Part shown: piece by piece, positions 53,043 to 64,000 of the stretch
How positions within the stretch are numbered: the first letter of the stretch is position 1
Layout of the letters: every line of letters starts with the position of its first letter
Source: Zygnema cylindricum
Lineage: Eukaryota; Streptophyta; Zygnematophyceae; Zygnematales; Zygnemataceae
Direction of reading: 5' to 3'
Assembly (NCBI GenBank): GCA_037447655.1
Contig: JBBHKE010002608.1
Location: 105,729 to 169,728 of the forward strand
DNA: 64,000 bases
The notes under the pieces: model-generated
The model's input: the letters and a program-made list of their open reading frames with translations, nothing else
Databases searched by the model: none
What the model was told of the DNA's origin: nothing
Made by a program: the position numbers and the translations under genes

Positions 53043-53935
53043 TGCTGAAAAGAGGTAATTAATAGTTCACTTCCCTATTTAGTTTTGTTTTAAAGAAAGA
53101 GAGTAAGGATCAAAGGCGCGCCATGGCTGCCGCCATATTTAGAAAGTGGCAGTTTTTGCAGTTAAGGGTATTTTTGGCTAAAATGATGCCCAGGTCTAGG
53201 TTTGAATCTGTGACCTCTAGATTCTTTATAGCCTAACGCCTTAACCATTAAGGCGTTACGAAACGATACACGTGACGGGTTTCATAAATATATAAACATT
53301 AACAAAACAGCTAATTAACAGCAGACTAACCAAAAGGAGCAATTTCTGCATGTACGCGAACCTGAACCGTGTAAAATATGTTTTGATCGGACGGCCGGCA
53401 TTATAGCCGCCACGCGAAGTGAGCTTTTTGGCGGCATACGGATATAGCGTCACGCGGTGCCACGTGGCGCCACATTATTTGATACCGGAGAAGATGGGAG
53501 GAGGAACCATGGCTTCCGATATGACAGGTGTCACCTTGTAGACCTTGTCGTACAATAGTTGTACAATAAGTACATCGCCCATTGTACCTTCTTGTACTTT
53601 ATAGTGTTCCTATTGGACTAGGGTTTAATAGTAGGAAGTCGTGAGTAGGCAGACCGAGACTTAGTAATATTTAGGTACCTCTCTCTCTCTAAGAGAGCTT
53701 GTAACTATAAAGGTCATCTTTGACCAGCCATAACTTACTGCTCGGGCGAGAAAATTCAGTGATTCTTTTTGCGTTTGACTCAGGGGAGTCTTGTCCTCAC
53801 AAGGGTGAGAGTGGTCAGAATATTTGTGTGCATGGGCGGCGCTTATTCAGCGGGAAAGTAGAAGGGGCAAATATTATCATAGAGGCTTTACATAGGCTGC
53901 TCATTCTGTGGGTCAATGGAGACCACAGAATTTCA
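53043..53935 (+). repeat. 3' LTR of element C
   Basis: Starts TGCTGAAA (one change from TGTTGAAA), ends AGAATTTCA. With the GTAAT duplication the exported gag start reads ATG..TTTCAGTAA and stops after seven codons. Confidence 0.95.
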
Positions 53936-53940
53936 GTAAT

Positions 53941-55026
53941 CTTCTCAATGGCTAACTTTCACCTAACTATTTATTAGCCAACGTAGTCCTAACTGTCTTA
54001 CAAGTTGAGATTTTCCCTCGGCTTACCTACTATGGCTCTTATAGCGATACAAGTTTTCACAATCAATCCTATCCCTACGCTTAAAGTCATGGGAGAGTGC
54101 ATGATATGGAGTCGACGACCCGGATATTCTCACAAATCGGCAAAGATAGTGCCGCGTCTTCATTGGTCGGTGGGGCGGGACGTCTTGCTTGATTGAAACA
54201 TAGGCCACAAAGTGTTTTTCCTTCATATTATCGATTTTGTGAGAGCAATCCCATTAGCCACTTTCATTGTCCACGTAAGACACGCGTCCTCAATTAGGGT
54301 TTTGCGTCAAGAGCTACCTTACGTCCCAAAAAAAGGCAACATTACTCCATACATCCAATCCATGATACTTAGAGGCTACTGTGCATGTTATTTGTCGAGC
54401 CCATTCCAGGGGGCGGGAAGTGTGGGAAAGGGCATAATGGCCGAAAGGAGGAAAATGCTTTAGTCGTCATTTGTTGGCTTTGGTTCCAAAATAGTAGATT
54501 GATACTGTGGTTTTAAGGTAATGTCTACCACATTCGTATTCAATCGCCGCGTTACTAGTAAATTTTGCTAATATTCCACCAAATTTTTTCAACCTCCCTT
54601 TGGCACCACATAAGTTTGTTGCCACAAGAGCATTTGTGTATTATCACGCCTCAATTCCCAAAACACCCCCTTGTTAAGCAGTTACGTATTCAATACCCCA
54701 ACTGCTTATATCATCCGCATTTTGGAAAATCCTACATTTCGCACTCTCCACACCATTTGCTATGCCAATGGCTCTTAGCACTTCCTCGACCACTCCACTC
54801 CACGAGATGCAAACATCATGTCAGTCCTACTTGTAGTATAAACAAAGTGAAATATTGAAAGGTTCCTTGTGGACGATTCAAGTTGGCTTTCATGAAAAAA
54901 TCCATTAATTTTGGTACATAAGTATTGTGAAAAAAGGCTCATCTTTTAATCCTCGTAGGTGGTAGAGAGCTATATCAACATGACCTTACATAGTGACTTT
55001 TATATTTGAACCCTCCATAATGAAAA
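53941..55026. other. Degenerate sequence between elements C and D
   Basis: About 1.1 kb without a recognisable gene. Given the gypsy remnant on the other side of element D, it may be part of the same old element, but I found no diagnostic motif in this piece. Confidence 0.35.
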
Positions 55027-56080
55027 TGTTGAAAAACGGTGGATTTATATGATATTTTATAGGTCTAAAATAAAAGAAAAGAGTAAGCAGCCTGCTTTCC
55101 CCTTTCCTCTCTATCCCCCATGCTTGTTGTAGTCACTGATGGAGAGAGAGAGAGAGAAGGGAAGCCATGGCTGCCTCAGCCTAATAAGCAAGACTGAAGA
55201 GTGACTTATTTCACTCTTAACAAAAGGTTGAGTTCGGCACGACTCAAACCCCAGACTGGCAGAGCGAGGCGTAGCCGTTAGCTCTAACCGGTCTGTCGTA
55301 GAAGTTCGTTAAAGTATATAGGGTATGATAAATATTTAAACTATGATACGATCTATAAACCGATTATTGGAAATACAAATGAAAAGACATAAAACTAACT
55401 ATATACAGTGCGAACATAATACCGCACGAAACAAATGAATCAGACATTTGTTTCGACGGTCAAGATTGAATGTCGGCTTTTCTCCAACGGCGGACATCAT
55501 TGTCGAGATCCCGAAATGGTCACATTGGTGTTTTGTGACGTGGCATGACCTGGCGCCACGTGGAGAGATAACATTTGGTCTTAGGAATTACGAGGAACGT
55601 ACAGACGAGTGAAAGGTGGACACTTGTCCGCTTAATGACCTTGTCGTACAGAGGTCGTACAGAAAGTCTATCGGCGGTAGTACTTTCTTGTACTGTATAG
55701 TGATATGATTGGTTCGTACAGTTAGTAGATAGGAATTGTGAGAGGGAATTAAGACTTAGAAAAATCTGGTAGATAGTCCTCTCTCCTTTTTGAGAGTTTG
55801 TATAAAATTGGCATCTTTGCCACCCCATAACTTATCGCCTGGTTCGACGAGATTCTTATTCCTACGGACTTAGGGGAGTCTAGGCTGCACAGGGGTGCAA
55901 TCAGATTGTCAACTTGATTCTTTTTCCTACGGACTTAGGGGAGTCTAGGCTGCACAGGGGTGCAATCAGATTGTCAACTTGTTTGCTTGAGCAGCAGCGG
56001 TTGCCATTGGAAGTGGGTTAGTTAACAACTATCTAGAGGCTTCTTGAATTTTGTAGTCCAGTGGACGACACAGAATTGCA
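55027..56080 (+). repeat. 5' LTR of element D with a 65-bp tandem duplication
   Basis: TGTTGAAAAACGG...AATTGCA, 1054 bp. It has a tandem duplication of 65 bp at 55851-55980 that doubles the GGACTTAGGGGAGTCT hairpin region. Antisense tRNA-like stretch at 55233-55304. Confidence 0.85.
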
Positions 56081-59000
56081 GGTTATAGGCCCACCCTCTA
56101 GGGTGCCCATCTTCAATGGATCAGGGTTTATCTATTGGGAGGCCATGATGACAGGGGCTTTGTGTGAAAAACGATACTAGGGTATTGTTAGTGGACAAGT
56201 GGAACGTCCACCTCAGGGAACCCTACCAGGGTTTGGTGGAATAAGGTTTTTTGTAGCAAAATTTGCTGCAGTAAAAGAGGCAGATGAGGGGGACAGCAGT
56301 GTGTCCAAAAAGGGGAAAGAAAAGGAGACACCTCTTACTCTTATTGCTCCTATTCCCACGACACCCGGAGCGGCGATCGTGTACACCGTGGAGACTGACA
56401 CTCAAATGTGGGAAGATACCAACATGGGTGCCAAGAACTTCATTTTGAGACACCTCACTCAAGCTTTGGCAACTCCCCATCTTCACGTTTACAAGGGCGA
56501 GGAGTTGTGGGTGAGTTTGATATAGATCTATAGAGTTGAAGTTGGGAAATTATACCTACAAACGGGGAAAGATGTTAGACTACTATAATGATTTATGTTA
56601 TTTGTATATGGAGATGGAGAGTGCCAGATGGACAGGTACAATGAAAATGAAAGTTAACACTCTCATCATGAAGTTACGAGACGAGTATGAGAACATAGTG
56701 TACCGAGTACAAGAAATGACTAATAGTTCATGGAAGTGGAATACAGTGGTCCGCATGATACTTGTGCTGGAGAACACGATTGAGATCAGAAGAGGAGGAA
56801 AGAGCGTTCAAGCTCTAGCCGCCGGAGAGGACAGGAGGAGACAGGACCCGAAAAAGCCATACAAAGGAGAAAGAGTTCAACTTGGAGGATCGAGGCCCCC
56901 AAAGGGCATTTGTCATTTTTGCAAAAAGTCGGGACACTTTATCGCGGATTGTGTCAAAATGTCGAAGCTGAGGCTCTAGAGAACCGTGGAGGGGGTTCTT
57001 GCGGAGGGAAAAAAAAGGCACTTGTGGTCACAAAAGTGACAGGAGAAACCGGGGATGAGTCCTCTGAGGAGGATGGGCAGCTTCTTCTTGACGAGAGTCT
57101 GGAGGAGAAGGAGATCCCTTAGAGACAGAAGTGTGCCCTAGGAGCAATTCGAGAAGCTCCACAGGAAGGATGGATCATCGACTCAGGTGCATCCATGCAT
57201 ATGTGCCGTGACAAGGACCTCTTCACTAAGCTAAGAAAAATCCCTACAGTAGAAATAGAGTATAGGGATGGGAGAGTTGTTACTACAGATCTAGTGGGAT
57301 CAATTGACCTAAAAGTTTTAGTGGGGGTAAGACTTCTATTCTCACTTTCTCAGATGTGCTTTATATTCCTCAGCTGAGTAAAAATCTTTTTTCTACATCT
57401 GTGTTAGATGATAAAGAGTTTGATACTTTCACTAGAAAAGGGAGTTGTTACAGCCAAGTATGGGGATGAAGTTTACTTCACTGCAGATAAGGGTAGCCAA
57501 GGAATGTTTAGGCTTAACATGAGTAATGAAAAGAAGAATGCTTACTATGTTGGTGTCCCAAAATTGATGATTTGGCATAAGCGGTTGGGGCATGTGCATT
57601 TTGATAGGTTGAGGGAGATGAAGAAGCTGGGTGTGGTAGAAGGCATTCAGTTTAGTGATAATGAAATGCTGGATGATTAGAGTGGCTCTACCCAAGGTAA
57701 AACTCACAGACTTCCTTTCCTTAAAGTCGCTACATATAGGGGAGAAAAGGTACTAGATTTAATCCACACAGATATATGGGGACCTGCAAGAGTACCCTCA
57801 GTTGGAGGGAAGAGGTTTATGTTGACAATTACTGATGAGTGGTCTAGATATTCGAGAGTCTACTTCCTAAAAACAAAGTTTGAAACACCAATATTCTTAA
57901 AAGAATATAAAGCATGGAGTGAGAAGTTGCATGGAACCCCCATTAAGAGGATAAGGAGTGATAATAGGGGAGAATATACCTCTAACCAGTTTGAGAAATA
58001 CTTGAGAGATGAGGGAGTTCAACACCTGAAAACTGTACCACATAATCCGGAACGAAATGGGGTAGCTGAGAGGTTAAACACAACACTAGGAGATAGTGTA
58101 ACCAGTATGTTGGCTGACAAGAAAATAGGAAAGAGATTTTGGGAAGAAGCCATGAACTGTGCCAACTACATTAAAAATAGAGTCCTAACCTCAGCAGTCA
58201 AAGGTATGACACCTTATGAGAGATGGGTTGGAAGGAAACCGGCTATCTCTCACCTTAAAGTATTTGGTAGCCAAGTTTATAGTCAAGATACGGATAAGAA
58301 AAACTAGAAACTTGATACTAAGGGAAATCCCAAATATTTTGTGGGATATGATGAGGATGTCAAGGGATATAGAGTCTATGACTTAGCAAAGCTACATATC
58401 ATTTTGGTCGAACACCTAGTTGTCATGGATGAAAAAAAGTCAATTGACCCCTTCAAATATACCAAAAAAGATAAGAATCAGGTTTGAGTCCGAAAGTGAG
58501 GAGAACATTGTCTTTCCCGCTAGAGATATGGGTGAGACAATGATTGCAGATTCTTGGGAGATCCAAGATACGGAGGGCTACTGAATACCTCACATATTCC
58601 TATGGACTTCGAAGAGACAGAAGTAGAGGAACCAGACCCTACTTCAATGGATAGGGGAGACGATGAGAGAGTATGGAGAAACCCAAGACATCCCTCTAAT
58701 CCAACTTCAAAGTTCGAGGGAGGAAGGAGGAGCAGCAAAAGGAAAAAAGTTGCTCGTAAGGTAACTAAGCAATCTCATCCTGATAAGCCTCAGTCATACT
58801 TGGAGGCAGTGAAAAACCCATAAAAAGGCAGATGGATTAGAGCCATAAATGATCAGATGTCTTCCATCATGGAAGCAAATACTTGGAAGCTAGCAAATTG
58901 TCCTCCAAAAAGAAAACCTATTGGCTGTAAATGGGTGTTTAAACTAAAACTGAACCGAGATAACACCATTGAAAGATATAAGGCTCGTTTGGTAGCAAAG

Positions 59001-60363
59001 AGGTTCACCCAAAACGAGGGGATTAACTATGAGGAGACGTTTGCTCCAGTTGTTCGGTTCCCATCAGTACAGATACTCCTCAGTCTAACAGCAACAAAAA
59101 ACATGGAGATACATCAGATGGACATTAAGACCGCCTTCCTCAATGGTGAGTTAGAGGAAGAAATCTTCATGAGGCAATCGGAGGGGTTTGTGGAGAATGG
59201 GGAAGAGAGCAAAGTCTGGAGGCTCATAAATTCTTTATATGGACTTAAGCAGGCTCCCCGACAGTGGAATAAGAAACAAGATGAGTTTCTTACTGGTTTG
59301 GGATATATCCGGATCAGTTTTGACCATTCTATCTATATGTTTGAAGATGAGGATGGTGTGATCTTTATTACAATCTATGTGGATGATCTACTGGTGTTCA
59401 GTAAGTCTTTGGAAAAGATCAATAAGTTGAAGAAAGGTCTTAGAAGCCGATTTGACATGAAGGAATTAGGGGATGCAAGATATATTTAGGGAATTCAAAT
59501 GGAAAGAGATAGGGGGAAAATGATCATTAGACTCACTCAGAAAGAAACAATAGGAAATATGCTTGAGAAATTCTTGATGGAGAAAGCAAATAGTTGTACC
59601 ACTCCCATGGACTTTAAGAAAGTGAGTGATGGGAGTGTAGAAGGAGGAGTGATAATCTTAGATGATCAGATGAGTCCACAAAAAAGAGAGTTTATGAAGT
59701 CTATTCCTTATAGACAGGTTGTAGGAAGTTTCATCTACTTTATGAATTGTACAAGGTCGGATAAAGCGGTACCAGTAGGAGTCCTCAGTAGGAGTCTAAA
59801 CGATCCTAAGAAGAGAGATTGGGAGGCAGCCAAGAGAGTCATGAGATATCTGGTTGGAACCACAGTGTTATGGTTGCATTTGGGAGGGGAGCACATTGAT
59901 ATCACTACTTGGAGTGATGACAGTTATGGGGATACACCTATGAGAAGACGCACTTCTGGATATGTATTGTATGTGGGGGAAGGTGCTTGCTGTTGGAGCT
60001 GTAAGCAACAAAAAGTGGTTGCTCGGTCTACTATGGAGGCAACAAAAGGTGGTTGCCCAGTCTACTATGGAGGCTGAGTATATGGCCTCTTGTTCTGCTG
60101 TAAAAGAATTAATGTGGGTCAAGTCCTTGTTGCAAGAAATGGGTTATATGAAGGAGGGAGTGCATGAAGTTTTTTGTGATAATCAGGTTGCCATTGCAAT
60201 TGCAGCCAATCCAAAACATCATTTCAAAGCTAAACATATGGACATAATATTAAGCTTTGTGAGGGAGAAAGTTGAAAATAACATTATAAATTTTGTGTAC
60301 AGATCTGATGAAAAAATGGTGGCTGACATGATGACCAAACCTGTGCCCTCTCCCAAATTATAA
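56062..60363 (+). pseudogene. Gag-pol pseudogene of element D
   Basis: Recognisable from LQVIGPPSRVPIFNGSGF on. An early TAG follows KRY at about 56177. The knuckle CHFCKKSGHFIADC is followed by LRL-TAG at 56977-56979, like the TAA of A. Protease WIIDSGASMHMC has TAG just upstream. Integrase (RSDNRGEYTS, NGVAERLN), RT (LYGLKQAPRQW, YVDDLLVFSKS) and RNase H (WSDDSYGD) are present in broken frames. A 34-bp tandem duplication at 60006-60073 shifts the RNase H frame. Later parts (STMEAEYMA, CDNQVAIAIA) are open in another frame. Confidence 0.9.
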
Positions 60364-60424
60364 TATTGCAGAGAAAAATGTGGACTAAAAGAAAAAATAA
60401 AATTAGACTAGAAAATAAGGGGAG

Positions 60425-61420
60425 CGTTGAAAATCGCTAAATTTATAAGATATTTTCTAGGTCTAAAATAAAAGAAAAGAACAGGCAACCTGCTTTCACC
60501 TTTCCTCTCTATCCCCCATACTTGTTGTAGTCACCGAAGGAGAGAGAGAGAGAGAAGGGAAGCCATGGTTGCCTCAGCCTAATAAGCAAGACTGAAGAGT
60601 GACTTATGTCACTCTTAACAAAAGGTTGAGTGCGGCAGGACTCGAACCCCCGACCTGCAGAGCGAGGCGTAGCCGTTAGCTCTAACCGGTCTGTCGTAGA
60701 AGTTCGTTAAAGTATCTAAGGTATGATTAATATTTAAACTATGTTATGATCTATAAACCGATTATTGGAAATACAAATGAAAAGACATAGAACTAGCTAT
60801 ATACAGTGCGAATATAATACCGTACGAAACAAATGAATCAGACATTTGTTTCGACGGTCAAGATTGAATGTCGGCTTTTATCCAACGGCGGACATCATCG
60901 TTGAGATCCCGAAACGGTAACTTTGGCGTTTTGTGACGTGGCATGACCTGGCGCCACGTGGAGATATAACATTTGGTTGTGGGATTTACGAGGAACGTAC
61001 GGACGAGTGAAAAGTGGACACGCGTCCGCTTAATGGCCTTGTCGTACAGAGGCCGTACAGAAAGTACATCGGCGGTAGTACTTTCTTGTACTGTACAGTG
61101 ATATTATTGGTTCGTACAGTCAGTAGATAGGGGTTGTGAGAGGGAACTACGACTTAGAAAAATCTGGTAGATAGTCCTCTCTCCTTTTTGAGAGTTTGTA
61201 TAAAATTGGCATCTTTGCCACCCCATAACTTATCGCCTGGTTGGGCGTTTTCAGAGATTCTTTTCCCTACGGACTAATGGGAGCCCAGGCTGCATAGGGG
61301 TGCAGTTTGATTGTTAACTTGTTTGCTTGAGCACTTGTGGTTGCCATTGGAAGTGGGTTTGTTAACAACTATCTAGAGGCTTAATGAATTATGTAGTCTA
61401 ATGGAGGACACAGAATTGCA
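60425..61420 (+). repeat. 3' LTR of element D
   Basis: 996 bp, begins CGTTGAAAATCG (first base mutated), ends AATTGCA. It lacks the 65-bp duplication. It retains ATGGAGGACACAGAATTGCA, an intact exported gag start. Confidence 0.85.
60630..60700 (-). other. Antisense tRNA-like sequence in 3' LTR of D
   Basis: The minus strand has GGTTAGAGCTAACGGC (D-arm-like) and a consensus-perfect B box GGTTCGAGTCC (60638-60648), with tRNA-like spacing of about 35 bases. This is the clearest of the LTR copies. Confidence 0.6.
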
Positions 61421-62345
61421 GGAAAAACCTTTAGTCTCAAGACTAGTAGGCCGGTCGAGATGTAAAGACAAACAAGTTTTTTATCATTGCGTATGCGAAT
61501 TCTCCGACATGACGCGTATTTGTCGGTGGACAAAATCTCCACTTTTCCATTGCGAGTACCGTAATCAACCCAAATGCTCTACCGCTCATAAATTCCCCGT
61601 GGCGAGAGGTATTTCCTTTTCAAAGACCTTGGCTCATTCAAGTATTAGTCGTTACACTGTGCCTTGTCTATTCGAGTCAACTAAAACCCTCGTATGTGTG
61701 GAGGCAACCCTAAGATGACGGGAATCCTTCAAAGGGAATAAACTCGAAGATGTGTTTGAGTTAGGACGGCTCTCGACAAAAGTTGAACCCATGGCGATCT
61801 ACGGAACCCGATTGTCACATTGCCCTCATCCACTGTCAAGGCATATTTTTAGTGGGGCCCCTTTCATTGTATAAGCATATCTTTTCAGCCCAGCCGTCGA
61901 CTTCGGGATAATCCATGCTAGTTAGCCGATTGTTTATCAAGCATTTCTCCTTCGACGTTGAAAACCCCATTGGAAAATTAGAACCCTGGTCTACGATAAC
62001 CTTTTTGAAAAAAGCCCTAAACAAGGACAAAACTTTGTAAAGGGAGTAATTCTAAATAATTACAACCATATCAATCCATTTGGATAAATGCTAAGTTGTA
62101 ACGATCACATAATGATAACCCCTCTAATTTATTGTGAGGGGCCCGAGGAAATATATTGACCATGGATAAAACACCCCCCGAATGGACAAGGAGTGCAGCT
62201 CCACATCATTTGTTGTTATCGGAGGATGCTTTCACTAGGTCACATACCGAGCAAGTAACATATCGAGAAAGTTTGAACTACTTGATTTACACGAGTTCTC
62301 ATCTCATACCACCAATGAGTAGTTAGAAAGAAATAGACAACTTGG
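61421..62345 (-). pseudogene. Ty3/gypsy integrase carcass
   Basis: Minus-strand translation in shifting frames gives THWWYEMRTRVNQVVQ..SIC (zinc-binding region), YFLGPLTIN..RGYHYVIV and HLSKWID (integrase core start). Then come VIVDQGSNF (second Asp) and YPEVDGWAEKI (Glu region). Stops and frameshifts are frequent. This is the classic order of a gypsy integrase, decayed. Element D, on the plus strand, abuts it and probably inserted into it. Confidence 0.7.
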
Positions 62346-62781
62346 AAAACAATAACTCATCCAAAAAGGCCTATTAGTAGTTAGAGCAATAAAAGTGCTC
62401 TAAGGAGGTCAACTTTGCCAAACTGCCATTTTCAAACGTGGCAATGTCACCGAATGGTGCTCCCATTGGTTAAAAGTAGGGAGCTTGATGTTTTGTACAC
62501 AACTTAAGCTACTCTTTGCAATCATAATATCACATGGACTTACCCGAATAGTTACGCCCACCGGTTTATTATACACCATACAGTTTATTATAGTTCGTAC
62601 AAAAAGTGCCGTGTATGAGGTACGACCGTTGGTACTCTTCCACTTTGTTATGGTCGTACCGTACTCTATGAAATACAGTAGGGGGAGAATGTACAGATGC
62701 AATAAATGCAAAGAAGCAGGAAGCCAGGAAACAATCTGATGATACCGTAGAGGCGTAGACGAACCAACAGCTGGGGAAGCC
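62346..62781 (+). promoter_or_regulatory. Presumed promoter region of the amidase gene
   Basis: 436 bp between the gypsy remnant and the amidase ATG. It contains GTAC words (CGTACAAA, GGTACGACC, GTCGTACCGTACTC, TGTACAGA) between about 62597 and 62695. No clear TATA box. Confidence 0.35.
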
Positions 62782-64000
62782 ATGGCACGCGCTGTGACAG
62801 TTGCTGCAATTCAGTTTGCTTGTACGGATAATGTTGCCTCTAACGTTGCCAAAGCAGAGAGGTTTGCAGCTAGCTGTCTCTTCTCCCATGGCCATGGCTT
62901 TTGGTTCGTGTCTGTTTATTTTTCTTGTAAGAAAGTAAAATGAAATGTAGTTATTTTGAAGGACCGATTTTTGGACAAAGTTGTATTTTTTCGGTTTGTG
63001 AGTGAAAACGAGTTTGAAAGCCAATTATGTTGCCGGATATCTATAATAATTGCTGGACTGCTATGGTAACAATCCATATGAACCCGGATTTTTAGCGTTA
63101 CATAAGTCTAATATGAAGCTGTATCATTAAAATAAACTGATTTTAGTCTTTAATCTGTAATTGACATGATCTGACTCGCTACATGTTTCTCAAGATGCTT
63201 AAATTTCATTTTTTACGTGTCTTGATAATGGAATTTTGCAGTCTAATTCGGGAAGCTCATTCAAAGGGAGCTAACATTATATTAGTTCAGGTGAGTTTTC
63301 TGAATTGGTTTGCATCACAACATTTTTTAAAGCTATGATTTGACAAAAGAATTGCTGTTGTTGCTACCGAATCAAAGAATGAGTGTTTATCAAATTTGAC
63401 GTGTGAGGCTCTTTCATTGTAGTTTATGTACTTATAATTACAACATATTTTGTTAACATTGTCCGTGAAATTCATTCACACTTTTTGTAACTTAGCAAGC
63501 ACATGAAGCAAACCTTTTTTTTATTGTCAATATGAAGTATAGTGTCATTTGCATCCACATTCACACCGCAATTTAGTATTCATCAAAGTCGATGTTAATA
63601 TGTCTTGATTATGTAGATGCTGGATCTACAATCTTAGGTTTTAAAAACAATAATGTGAGATGCATGGAACATCGACATATTCTATTTTCTAAAAGCTGGT
63701 TTTTTTCTCGTATAATTGCCAAATGTGTGGATTGCATTAAATTAACCGAATGCTAATGTTTCTAATTTTTGGTTGTGATATTGGGATCAAATATTCGACG
63801 GTGGTACATCTCGTGAATTTCTAAGTGATTACGCAGTTGCACTGTGAAAACAAAAGCTAAATGTTTGTGTTCTAGTGTTTATTCTTTTTGCAACTTATAG
63901 AGTAATCATACGAAGGCCACTACTGGAGATACTGGACTCTAATCGAAGTAATTGTACAGAAAATTGTATGATTTCCTACGAGTCGTACATATTTGTTTAC
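62782..64000 (+). CDS. N-carbamoylputrescine amidase, first two exons (partial)
   Basis: Exon 1, 62782-62861, reads MARAVTVAAIQFACTDNVAS then NVAKAE. Exon 2, 63242-63290, reads LIREAHSKGANIILVQ with a shared codon at the junction (phase 2), then GTGAGT. This is the start of a nitrilase-superfamily enzyme that converts N-carbamoylputrescine to putrescine, the last step of the plant arginine-decarboxylase polyamine route. The catalytic Glu, which normally follows directly in the next exon (ELFEGYY), is beyond the window. From 63291 to the end I see intron only. The donor AG/GTTTGC of exon 1 is weak, and the junction gives Ser where relatives have Arg, so the exact site is less certain. Confidence 0.8.
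63925..63990. repeat. Foldback repeat fragment in the amidase intron
   Basis: TAATTGTACAGAAAATTGTA followed by GTCGTACAT at spacing like the 33718 foldback element. Its right part runs towards the window end. Confidence 0.4.

Larger units (their letters stand above)
47721..53935 (+). mobile_element. Ty1/copia retrotransposon C, best-preserved copy
   Basis: LTRs 47721-48611 (891 bp) and 53043-53935 (893 bp), about 2% different, flanked by the 5-bp duplication GTAAT (47716-47720 and 53936-53940). PBS at 48612, gag 48592-49509, pol open to 53029, purine tract AAGGGGAG at 53035-53042. No stop interrupts pol. Gag and Pol are in different frames (+1). It is the strongest candidate here for a recently or still active element. 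Confidence 0.95.
55027..61420 (+). mobile_element. Ty1/copia retrotransposon D, decayed
   Basis: Same family as A. 5' LTR 55027-56080, 3' LTR 60425-61420. GAAAA precedes the 5' LTR and GGAAAA follows the 3' LTR, so the 5-bp duplication is probable but not clean. The gag start is GTG, the PBS carries one change (GGTTATAGG), and gag and pol hold many stops and frameshifts. Older than A and C. Confidence 0.9.

Noticed and set aside
61401-61718. 105-codon open frame as a host gene
   Set aside because: It starts with the exported gag leader in the 3' LTR and continues by chance into a decayed gypsy element.
1-64000. CRISPR array, operons or bacterial ribosome-binding sites
   Set aside because: Introns, copia elements and MITEs show eukaryotic nuclear DNA. 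No regular repeat-spacer pattern is present.

Overview
The window looks like nuclear DNA of a plant or close streptophyte relative. The three host genes are spliced with GT-AG introns and have plant-type products: a Rho-N/SAP-like plastid protein of the RHON1/BP-73 type, an SF2/ASF-type SR splicing factor, and the first two exons of an N-carbamoylputrescine amidase. The rest is mostly transposable elements, chiefly Ty1/copia. The primer-binding sites of those elements match the anticodon arm of plant initiator tRNA-Met as I remember it. A run of ten Ns at 4910-4919 is an assembly gap.

Layout. 1-4428: repeats, including a 75-bp tandem duplication, a 280-bp direct-repeat pair, small TIR elements and an AGGG-TIR element. 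4429-5310: lone copia LTR containing the gap. 5354-17407: a minus-strand non-autonomous copia element (H), split by repeat X and by copia A (8165-14583, LTRs about 1% different, 5-bp TSD). 17578-21900: 5'-truncated minus-strand copia E, itself carrying a 1.4-kb TIR insertion. 21915-27600: a repeat X fragment, non-autonomous copia F, and the Tork-like copia remnant next to it. 27600-32800: MITEs and duplicated non-coding repeats. 32858-36481: RHON1-like gene (+). 39551-42862: SR protein gene (-), convergent with it. 43999-47191: TIR elements, ending in a hAT MITE with a perfect 8-bp TSD. 47721-53935: copia C, the best-preserved element. 55027-61420: decayed copia D, next to an old Ty3/gypsy integrase carcass. 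62782-end: amidase gene, truncated by the window edge.

The most interesting material is the copia group. Different families share an unusual control architecture. (1) The gag ATG lies in the last 20-22 bp of the LTR. (2) A half-tRNA-type PBS lies inside the gag reading frame. (3) A series of small RNA hairpins precedes gag, and their stem sequences change between families while pairing is kept. (4) A tRNA-like stretch with Pol III-type A and B boxes is always antisense to the element. (5) GTAC motifs are clustered in the LTR. (6) Gag and Pol are separated by a stop codon or a frameshift. Families F and H have lost protease, integrase and most of RT, but keep a divergent open frame derived from the RT/RNase H end.

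All coordinates were read by eye. Splice models were checked for phase and known motifs, but not against transcripts.
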